From Scortum barcoo (taxonomy: Eukaryota > Chordata > Actinopteri > Centrarchiformes > Terapontidae): a stretch of 64,000 nucleotides of DNA. The notes under the pieces are model-generated. The model searched no databases and was not told where the DNA came from. It saw only the letters and a list, made by a program, of their open reading frames with translations. The stretch is from positions 2,321,001 to 2,385,000 of the forward strand of contig CM041540.1 of NCBI GenBank assembly GCA_023238725.1, in the 5' to 3' direction. Positions 39,501-51,500 of the stretch are shown one piece after another (the stretch's first letter is position 1; each line of letters begins with the position of its first letter). The position numbers were made by a program, and so were the translations under genes.

Positions 39501-42500
39501 CTGCCCGACATCATCGACGTGAGTAACGTTTCTGTGGCGGCGGAGAGGTCGGAGAGTTAAAGAGCAGAGAGTTTTCTAACAGAGAGACTGAATGAGATGC
39601 TTTGAGAGGACACTGATGAAGTTAAAAATACATATTTAGTCTGTAAAAAACTAGCAGAAAACATTGAGTACTCACAAAAATACAGGAAGTTGTTGCATCA
39701 GTGTCTATAAAAAGTATTCACACATTCATGTTTCATAGTTTGTTTTAGAAGTTGCATGAATAGTTTAGTCAGAGGGTCTGAAATTGATTATAAGATAAAA
39801 ATAAAATACAGCTTCATTCATCTCTCTATAAAAATAATGTAAACTGTAAAATGTGAAAATCCAAAATATCGGCATCTTACATGAGTGTATTTTATCAAAC
39901 TTTAATTTGGAGGGGAAAAAAATCCAGAATCCAGACTTTGACTTACGTCTGTGGGGATCCACTCCAGATAGTCCAGATATCAATATTTCAATGTGAGATG
40001 TTTTATTTAATGTTGAGCTGTGAAGTGGGAGAAGCTGAAGAAGTAAAAGCCAGATTATTTTTCCCCTGCAGAGTTAACTCGACTCACAGTTGGACATGAA
40101 AACAGGTTAAATCGGACAGAGAAAATGTGCTTCTTTGATTAAAAACTACAAGCTGAAACATAAAAAATGTTGAGTTAGACATTAACTAAGGTGGATTAAG
40201 GCAAGAAAAAGTCCAGTTACTGAGCCAGTTTTCTTATAATCAAGCTAAAGATGATTATAAAAAAACTGCAGCATCATTACATTTATTTTTGGGTACATTT
40301 TGGATAAAATTCAGCAGATAGTGAAGTGTTTTGACTGTCTTCTTCTCTGTAGCAACAGCAGAAGAGGCTCATGGGTAATGTAGTGTTTTGAGCTGTAAAC
40401 CAAACCAACAAACAAGAAATGATTTCTCTGAAACAAAAATATACAATCGTTATTGAGTGGAGTCGTGTTTTAAAGAAACTATTTAAAATATGAAGACAGA
40501 GTTTTTTGTGGTGCCTGTTATTTTCTGCCACTGAAAATGTGTTTCATCCATCAGTGCTGTGACTTAGGGTACCACTCCAGTCTGAGCCGGGCTCTGAGGA
40601 CCTACCTATCAGCCGAACTGAGCCTTGAAGCCTCCAGGAGGGCCGGCCTGGAGGTGCTGGAGGGGGCGGTGGAGGGCCTGGACCCCGCCCGCGACAGGCA
40701 GCGTCTGCTGGGCCTCTACCCGACCGCCTTCTGCCCCCCGCAGCGCTTCGGCTTCCAGGCCCACATGGGCGACGCAGTCAGTACATCACTCCAAACACAC
40801 ACACACAGCTTCTTTTACAGCTCAAGAGTCAAACGTTTAGTCACAATTTGCAGGTTTTTGAGATGCTGTGATAAAAAATTATAAATAAACGCACCAGGGT
40901 GATTCCTAAAATATCACATTCATTTCTCAAATATTCATCAAGAGACAATTAACGCCCTGACTCACATTTCCAAAAGGAAAAAAAAACATTTTCGAAAAGT
41001 TGTTATTGACAAAGTGTTTCCTTTTTCAAAATAAAAGACCAAAAATGTTAATATAGACAACATTTCATCTGAAAAAAGCAAAGTTAGATGTTTGCTTACA
41101 AAGTTTACAGGGCTGAAAACATTTTGTTTTTCTAAAGTTTTTTGGAGTTCGTCTCTACAATTAATTTAACAGGGACAGAAATGACAACAGTAATACAGCA
41201 AAGTTGCAGAGGAAGAAACAGAGAGAAAAAACAACCGTATGTGAATTAGTTAGCCTGAGACATATTTGTGCACATTTAAGCCTGAACAAAGTATTTCTGT
41301 TTATTTTCAGACCCTCAGCTTTATTAGAAACCAGCTTTCCACTTATTATACGTTTATATTTTTGTGTTTTGGGTCACAGAAATACAGATTGTGGTAATTC
41401 TAACACATAAACATCACTCGAATTTCACTGTAATCAGCTCTCGAGCACTTGTGAACCTTGTAATCTGGACATTTTGTGGATTTTCTGATTGTTGGGTTCT
41501 GGTTCCACTTCCTGTCAGGTGACCCAGATTGCCTCCCAGCCGCAAGTCCAGGCCGAGCTGACCCTCCGCCTTACACAGCTCCAGACCCGCCTGGCATCTC
41601 TGAAGATCGAGAACGAGGAGGTGAGACGCACAAACAAAAGCGATGATCAAAAAAAGGTTTTAAAAGTGTAAAAAATCGATACATGTCTTTTTCTTCTGTC
41701 TTGAACCCTGTAATGAACTATCTTGGTTGGAAAGGAGACATTGGTGCGATGTTCACTTCATAATTAGACTGAATTGCAGTTTTGTTTTACTTCATTCTTC
41801 TGTCTTTCAAACAGTAAAAGACATGCTGTGTTACTCACAACAACCTGAGCAGCTTTGTGAATGTGATCAGGTCATTTTTGTCTCAGGAACCTGAAGGTGA
41901 CTCCTCACTTAATCCTGCCTAAAACCTTTGATTTTCCCAAAATGTCTGCAAATATTTAGCCTGCTCCTTGTGAGAAGTCACCACATTCAGACCACTAACT
42001 CTCCTTGTCAGTTTGTCCAATAGCTGCTGAGATATTTCACTTTGGCCGTAACCAATGTTATGGACATGGGGCCATAAAGATCCCTGATTACCAACTAAAA
42101 TGTTTTTCTGACAGTCACAAACTTTGCAGAGTTATGGTAATTTATACTCTCCTAATGGGGTGATAATGTGGCAGATGTAGCCTCTAAAAATAAACCCTGA
42201 CAGCGACTCGCGTCCTTGCTCGTTGTTGTGGAGCGTCGCGTGCACGGAGGGCAGCTGTTAACTCGCCCTGAAGGGCATGAAAATGCTGAAGGAGTCTGGA
42301 TTAATGAGCTGCGTCTGCACGTCTCAGCGGCTCACCAACACACGCAGACGCGAACACGCCCTGATTATCATGTACACATAAAAAAAACACTTTTACACCC
42401 ATTATCCTCGCTGTAAATACAAACACGCTTTGCATACGTCTTATCCATATTCAACACACAAAATGAGACTCCGCCCTGAAACAATACATAATGCATAACT

Positions 42501-45500
42501 CTTGATCCATGAAGCTTTGTGCAGTAATGACATTTATCGAGGTGTTCTTCCAAGTGTTCACATGAGGCTGCAAAAAGGATCCTCCACACAGGATCAGGAC
42601 AAATCTTCAGCTTCAGCTTCAGTTCAGAGATGGAAAAATAGATTCAACAGTGTGGCTCATAATTATCAAAAGCAGGAAAACTGTTGAAGTTTACAATCAA
42701 AGCTTTTTATCAACTCTCTAAACAGACGGGAAATGTAGGAGAGCTCCAGAAGTTTCATTCAGGCAGAGACAGACAGTCAGAGGAGAAATATTTACTGATT
42801 ACAGTGATGTTTAAGATATTTTTTTAGTAAAATATAAATATACTGTGTGTATATATGTTTGTGAATGATGCTGCTTCGTAACAGATCATTTGTGTCAGTT
42901 TTGGGATTAATAAATCAAACTGTAGTCACTATTACGGTCCAAATCATGGCTTTAGTAATTTATTCATTAATTTACCTACCTGTGTATTAAAAATGATTGA
43001 TGGTTGGGCTTTTATGGTTTAAAAAACAGTGAAGAACACCTCCACTGCAGGTCCTGTTGCTAGAAAAAGAAACGCTTCTGATTTTAGCAGAGTTTAAATT
43101 ACTTTGTGAGCGCAGAAAAAAGGGCAGTTCCTCTGAAAAAACTACGAGAATGGCAGTGTGGATGTTTATAAAGTGGTTTCGTTACGCTCTCTTCTAAAGT
43201 CATTTTTCAAATTTTGAACTAACCACGACCCCTTGACATGATAATCAACTCCTTTTGGTGACATTAGTGCTTGAATATTGAGGATTTATGGGAATTAAAG
43301 GCCTCTAAAAACACAAATATTAAATAAACAAAGACATTCGATTGTTTTTCAAGAAACTTCTGGAACAGAATCAGAAGATCCAGAGGTTTTTTCATCAACA
43401 TGATGAAGGAACCTTAATTTGTTCAGTCTTTAACTTTACATCCCTTTAAAGTATCTAAATTTCCACAAATATTCACATACATGCAGCTCAGTGAAACACC
43501 TTTCATCATCAGAGTGTAAAAATAAAAGCTCCTCCTTCATCTCATCTGTTTCTCGTCCCCTCCAGGTGAAGAAGACCTGGGGTGCGACTCTGACCACCCT
43601 GCAAGACATGACGGTGCTGGACGACTACGACGTCTCTCAGAGCTTCACCCACAGCCCGTCCTCCGAGTCGGTCAAGTCCAGCGTGTCGGACGGATACTTG
43701 AACAAACCGAGTTTGGCCAAGAGACGAGCCAACCAGCAGGAGACGGAGCTCTTCTACTTCACTGTGAGAAAACTGTACATCTGTCACACTTAACGAGTAA
43801 CTAAACAGAGATGTGCTGCAGAAAGGTGAGAGGTTAAACCACCGGAGGGCAGCAAAAACAAGATTTACAGAAAGTTACTCTTTAAAGATGATGACAGCTA
43901 CAGATCATTTATTATATTTTATTATTTATTTAGCTAAGAGCACAAAGTTTTGACTCAAAAGAAGACTCTTATTCAGCAACTGAATCAGAAAATCAAACAG
44001 ACTCAATCCAACAGCTCGTCTCGGGCTCATAATCAAACCATCTCTTTCCTCACGTCCTCCAGAAACCATTTTAAATTAAACATAAACATAATTAGATATT
44101 GTCTCTACCTGTCATATTCTGACTGCTTCTGCGATCATTAGTTGAAATAAAAAAGCTTAGCCTGCCATCTTCTTATCAGCTGCTCCATTTTTTCTCGTAT
44201 TTTTGCCACCTGCTGGACATTTGTGGTGGAGCTGGAAATGGGGTATATTTGCTCAAATGGATATTTGCATCCTACTGGACTACCGTACTTTAGCTGGATA
44301 TAAACAGGAAGAGCCTCAAGTGTCCCTCTCGTATTGATAACATAAATATTAAACCTAATTTTATACTTTGTGTCTTAAAAGTCTTCTTTTCTTACAATAA
44401 AATATTAATTTCACTCATGAACCCCTTTATTTTATTGGTGTTAGCATCCTGTCTTCTGCACCTGTTTTCCACATGCTTATTTGTAGTTTTATGGAGGAAA
44501 CTGGTGTTTTGAGACTCAAAAATGCAAACTCGACTCATATTTGAAGCTAATTTCATGCTTTATATCTTTATTTAAAGTCAAAATAAAATGCTTAAAGAGT
44601 AAAGACATTCTCAGTTGATCATTTTAAATTTCTAATAATAATTTATTAAGTGTGCCAACCTGAATTGCGCCCTCTGTTGGGCACAGATTGAACTGAACTT
44701 CGCTGTTTGTTTTATTTTTCAGAAATTCCGCGAGTATCTGGAGGGCAGCAACCTCATCTCCAAACTGCAGGCCAAACACGACATACTGAAGAAAGCTTTA
44801 GCAGAAGGTGAAACACATAAACTCTCCTTCACCCGTCTTCTGTCTCATATTTTATATCGCAGACAGTAATCAGCATTTCTTTTTTATCCTCGCAGGATAT
44901 AAAGCTGAACTGCTGACTACCAGGTATTATTATTTCATGTCGCAGTGCATATTTTCTCCTCACGTTAATAATAAGTGTTACTTCCCCTCCCACCTCTCCG
45001 GTTTGAGCTCTGTGAAACTGAGACCCTCCTCTTTCTCTCTCCTCTCTCTGCTCGTTGCAGTCGTGGGCGGAAGAACTCCCACAGCAAGCACCAGGTAGGG
45101 TTTCACTCCTGTCAGCCTTCAGGTTGTGTCTCTGAGTGTTTGTGGTGATATCTGATAGTCAGAGGCGTAATTTCCACCTGCGATCATCGTCGCCTCCGTC
45201 AGATTCGGTTTGTTACTCACTTAAATATCTGTGGGAAGAATCTTTAGTCTGATCAGAGAGAACAGGAGCCGATAAAAACTCAATTTTTGCCCCGAAACTT
45301 TCGCCTGTCGCTATAAAATCTGATTCTCTGAAAGGCAGAAGTTGTGATTGCAACCTGAGAGGAAGCCTGCAGACAATAATCAGAAATACTTTAAAGTACT
45401 TTTGATATTTTGAGGGCTAAAACTTGCTAAAAACAAATGTGCAGTCTCTATTTTACCAATCAATATTATATAAAAATGATAAAATATTCAGTATATTATC

Positions 45501-48500
45501 TCTCTTGTCATATATGGCTTATTTTCTTAAGGATGTACACATCATATTCATCTATTATAAAGTAAGATTATAGAAATGTGATTCATATCATTCCTTTGGA
45601 GAGCATACATAGACTTCATATATTTTATTTATTTTATTTTTTTACTTGAACACCAACTGTAAATTAATCTGCTGCCAGAAGTTGCACCAATCAGTAATTA
45701 GTTCTTACTGTTTAAGTGATATTTAGTTTAATTTAAGGGAAACTATTGAGCCTTTCTTGAAAATGAAACTATATATTTGTGCAGGTTTTTGTTTCTTTAA
45801 AATTTACATCTTCAGGAGAAACTGAAATATTAAGAAACAGACTAACACGTTGTTGATTTTTGAACTTTAGTATGTCAAGAAAAATACCCCGGCCTTTAAC
45901 TTCAACTCGTGCAGGGAAAGATCGAGAACACCTGTTTTTAAAAGAGATGATTTTATTCAGCAAATACTCATCAGAACCAAGAGCTGATCAGAAATGAAAT
46001 CAAATAAAGTCTGAACGATAACCGACCCTCACTGTGTGCTTGATGACCGTTTACAGGATTCAACCAAAGCCATACCTTTGCTTGTGGAGAGCTGCATCCG
46101 CTACATCAATCTGCACGGTGAGTTTTAGTGTTCAGGTTTTATTGGTGTAAAATAAGTTAAATATATGTTGTTTCATATTCAACAACTATTTGATCACTAT
46201 CTTGAAAAACCAAAGGTGACTGCAGGAACATTAAATTCCTGGTCCAAACTCTGGTCTGTCCCCGGCAGGTCTTCAGCATCAGGGCATATTTCGGGTGTCG
46301 GGGTCGCAGGTGGAGGTCAACGACATCAAGAACTCCTTCGAGAGAGGTGAGAAGGTCGTCCGGAGGTCGCGCGGCCGACAGGCTCGGGGTAATGTGGTTG
46401 AACTCTGCTCTGCTCTGTCGCCCAGGTAACGACCCGCTGATCGACGAGGAGAGCAACCACGACATCAACTCCGTGGCCGGCGTGTTGAAGCTCTACTTCA
46501 GGGGTTTGGAGAACCCGCTGTTCCCCAAGGAGAGGTTCAACGACCTCATCTCCTGCGTCCGTGAGTACATCTGTTTACTTCCTGTTGACATGCAGAAGTT
46601 TATGTCGCACAGTTCACACGCACAGGCAACTCAAAGTGGAAACAAATCAGAAAATAAGACGATTTTTGGGTATAAAAACAGAGATATGAGAAATGGTTAA
46701 AAGAGCATAGATCTGTGGTGCGTAGAAGCTGAACGCTGCCTCTGCATGTTTGTTTCTGACCCCGCGGATGGTCAGCAGTCCTGTCACGGATGATCTACGA
46801 GCTCTGGATGGCTCGAAACAGAGATGTGTTCAGTGATTTGTTAGTCAGTAACGGCATTTTGAAATCAATTATGTGATGGAGCGAGGCGTGAAGAGGCTTT
46901 AACGGGGCGGTGTCTGTTTGTGGCGGCAGCATTATGAGACCTCGGTCAAAGAGGTGGAGGCCTGAAGCTCGATGACCAGTCGCAGGGCAAGCTCTGTTTA
47001 CTTTGCTCCGGCATTTTTTTTTTCACCATGCCACAACATTTTGTTAAATAGAAAATAATTAAAGAAGGAATATAAAGCCTGTTTCTGCTACAGTTTTTAC
47101 AGCAGAGAAACAGAAAAGTTGCTTTTTGCTGTAAGTCTTGAGCCATAAAATATGTATAATATAAAGATGGACGACGTGACAGCTTCCCAAAAATGAAGCT
47201 GAAACATCCGAATCGCCCCCTGGTGGCTGGTTGCAATACAGCTCATAAGCTCCACCCCGTCCATGTTAGCAGATAGGACAAACAAAAAAACAAACATCAA
47301 GTTAATGTTTATGTCATTTAACATAGTTCCTATCACACTGATGTTTGTTCAAATGTTCATTTTTCTGATCAGTTTGGTTTTAATGACTTATTTGATGTTA
47401 TAAAAACAGGGCGAAATGTCATAATGGATGCACAAAAACACCTGCAGACGTCTTTTCAGGTATTGTTCGCACATTAGGAACGAGACGTAACTTTACCTTT
47501 AGCAGCTGATCGTTAGTTAGCAGTGACTAATTACTGATTAATGATCGAGTCAGGTGGGTTTATTTACTGCATCCGGTTTTGAATATAAAGCGCTTTGAAT
47601 TGCCTCTGTGTTTGAAATGTGCTGTAAAAATAAAGCTGCCGACTGAACACATGCACACACAAATGCAACCCCATACATGCAAAAACATACTATCAATACA
47701 CAACATTATGTTTTTTACAGTTCTTCAGTATTAGCTGTAATTTATTGCAGAATATGAAAATGTTCATTTACACAGAAAGAAACTGAGGGCACCAAAAATC
47801 ATGTTTCAGAGCTTTTCTAAATTTCTCAAATGAGGTTTTTATTTCAAACTCTGCCTGGAAACGTGCTCCCATTTGCACACGAGCTGCTGCCACGAAGGCC
47901 ACAAACTAACGGAGGAGTCTCTGTCTGTCTGCAGCCCACACACTCACTTTCCCTCTCAGTTTCTTTGTCTTTGTCTCTCTTCGGTGTCTCTGAAACTCGT
48001 CTCCTCCACAGCAGCAGGCTCTGAACCGGCTGCTTCTCTTTCTTTCGTCGCTTGTTTCCGACGTTTTTCTGACGTGTGCTTCTCTCTGCAGGGATCGAGA
48101 ACATGTACGAGCGGGCGCAGTGCATCCGCAAGATCCTGCTGGGCGTCTCGAGGGCGACGCTAGTGGTGATGCGTTACCTGTTCGCCTTCCTCAACCAGTG
48201 AGCATCCACTCACTCTGAAACAGGCTCTCACTGTTAACGATGACACCCGTTTCTTTCCATTTGTCCCCTGAAAGAGGAGGATAAACCTCTCTTGTAGTGG
48301 AGGGGGTTCGAAGTGCACACTTAAAGCACGTAGAGATGATAAAATGGCTCATTTCATCACTGCCGCCTCTCAAATAAATATAGAAAGAGAGAGCGGCGAG
48401 GGATGGAGAGGAGGGGAGCAAAGTGTGATGTACCAGATGGATGTATTTGGTGCTTTATTAACAGGCCTGTGAAGTGCATTCAGCTTCAGTGTTATTAGAC

Positions 48501-51500
48501 CAGGAGCTTCACTGTGAAGGAGACAGAAGATATTGTTTATTTTTATTCCACTTTCAGGTGGAGTGAAAGGCGTCACACGAAACAGTAATCGAGAATGAAA
48601 GCGGGAAAGTTTAGTAAATACAGCGTTTTAGCATCAGTACTTTATTAAGACACATTTTTAAGGAATAATTTGGTGCCAAATGCAAATTAGACCGTTACAT
48701 AATCAGCATAATGAGTTGTGATTGGCAGGAAATCTGTTGAATTGTTTTACAGAAAGAGTTTGTTCGATTTCGCCAGAAGGCTGAAAAAAGTTTCTGCAGT
48801 TCTCTGACGATTCTCTGAGGCGAATAAAAATCTGCCTCTATACTGCTTATTAAAATTGATCCTCATTTCAGCACAGACACAAAGATTAGTTTCATCATTG
48901 ATTAATCTGCTGGTTATTTTCTTGATTAATCGATACATCAGTTGGTCTATAAAATGTTATTTCTTAACTTAACATAACTTATGTGAATTAAAAGCATCAA
49001 TTTGTCACATTTAAGAAGCCAGAACGATTTATTTAGTATTTTTGCTTGAAAAAATGACTAAAACAATGAATAGTTTATCGAAAAAGGTTTCTAGGAGATG
49101 AGAGTGAGCATTCAAAAGAAATCAGCTTATTTATATAATCAACTTAATCGATAGTTCTATCACTAGCTGCAATAATTTAAAATGTGAAAAATTTCAGACA
49201 GTGTCTTGTTTTCTAGTCAGTACTAACGTGTGAATACAAACTGTGTTTAATACATTAAAAAATGTTTTTAATGTGAAGCAGCAGCAGTAATAAATGTTGT
49301 GTTTCTTTTAGCGGTAACTTAATCCAGCTCCGATTCAACTGTAGGAGAGTAAACAGTGTCACTGTATCGATAAAATCAAATTAAAAACAGTTAATCTGGA
49401 ACAAATTCGGCATCGTACCCTGTGAGTCATGTGTCTGAAGGAGATTTAAAACCAGTTTGGGAATGATGGACTCCTCCACTAACAATCAAAAAGGCTTTAT
49501 AGGGAGGAAATTAGAGAATTTAAATAAATTTAATGCATATTGCTGAAAAACATGCAGATAAAACTAGGATCTGATTTTATTAAAATCCTGATAGAGTATT
49601 CTAACTTTAATGAAGGTACAAATAGATTATTTTTAGATATTTGGGTCTAAAAAGAGAGCTGATGTAGACCAAAATGTTTGTCTAAATTTTTTTGTAGTTT
49701 GCTTTACTAAATCATGTGCACAATTTAGTAAATGTGCAAAAGAAATAAGAAAACATGCACATGAAGTCCTTAAAATCCTCTGCACAACATGTTTAAAACA
49801 AGGGATGTACTGACTAATAATGCCCTCACTAGCAAGGATGCATCCCAAAACCAGCACATAACACAATTATTAAATCTCTATCAATAATCATGTGAATAAA
49901 TAACAAATAAATGTCAAAATTGCTTCTTCTTTTTCCTCTCTGAAACTGTGAGCCTGCGATTTAAGTATTTCATGCACATGTTTTAGCAAATGAACACAGA
50001 GAATGAGTAAAAGGAGCACATGATTTATTAAAACAAGCACACAAACTAGAAAAGAAAACACACAGCATGACCACTCAGAGGCTTTGTATGTGCATGTAAA
50101 AATGTTCACGTTTCAGCTCTCTCTTCCCCGCAGCCTTTCCCAGTACAGCGACGAGAACATGATGGATGCCGGGAACTTGGCCATCGTGTTCGGCCCCACC
50201 CTGCTGCCCACGCCGGACACGCTGGACCAGGTGGCCTGTCAGGCGCACGTGAACGAGGTCATCAAAACGGTCATCCTGAACCACGACAACATCTTCCCCG
50301 ACACCAAGGAGATGCCCGGCCCCGTCTACGAGAAGTGCATGACTGGAGACCAGTACTGGTGAGGCAGTGTGTGAAACATTTCATTCATATTCAGCCACTT
50401 TATTAGTCTCTAATCATATTCAGCTAATTAGAATATCCTAATGTTATTACTATTCTTCTTCGCATGAAGATTAACCTTCTGAACTCATGAAACGCACATT
50501 GATATCACTCAGTGTGAGAATATCATTATCTCTGATAAATTAAGGTTAATAAACCTCCATGAATCATAAAAGAACGACGCTGCAGAACTTGCCTGAGAAT
50601 TGTCACATTTTTAAGTTGTCTTCATTATCAAAGCAATCCAGTGATAGCTGTGTGTATATTCATTGGTTCACTGCAAACAGGAGATGCTAATAGCTAATTC
50701 GGCATACTTTTAAAAGGAAATGCATCAAAATGTGAACAAAAAAAGGCAAAAAAAAAGTTGTACCCTGCAGCAGAACTCACTGAATCCATCCCTTAAAGCA
50801 TTATAAAATCTGTGGGGTGGGGCCACAGTTTTAAAACCACTATAAAGGTGTATGTTTGAGGCGTTTAAGACACCTATAAGAATAATGTTTTTTCCTGTTT
50901 CTGTGCTATTAAACCAGCCTGTGAAATAAAACCTCTCCTCTTCAGTCTGATAATGTGAGCTGTTTTTCTCTCCCCCCATCACAAACTAAACTCTTGACAT
51001 TTTGCTGCGTCGCTGCAGACTCGTCTCCATCTGTGCATGCGTCCTCCTCCCTTTGTTCCCGTGCTGAATGGACAGTGTGTATATCTGCTTCAGAGCCTGA
51101 CACCTCTTCTTCTTCTCCTCTTTTTTTTTTTTTTCTTTTCCTTCCTGCAGCGAGAGTCCGTTCAGCGAGCCGGGGGCGTTGGAGGAGGCCGAGCCCGACG
51201 GCGGCACCGAGACCCAGACCAGCGGACGAGGGTACGTATGACCCCTGACCTTCACACAATCGCCCACACTCCCCATCCCTACATGTGTCCTGGTGGAGAG
51301 GGGTTGCTACGGCAACTGCAGCCATGGAGACATCTCCCATCCACCCTCCTCCTCCTCCTCATCCTGCTCCTCCCCTATCCTCTCTCCCTATCAGAGTTAA
51401 TAGAAAAGACTTGTTTTTTTTTTTTTTTTTTTTAAATGCTCTTTTCTGATTGGTTGAGCTGTGGGAGGAACAAAGCCTCAGAGACAGCTGATTGACAAGT

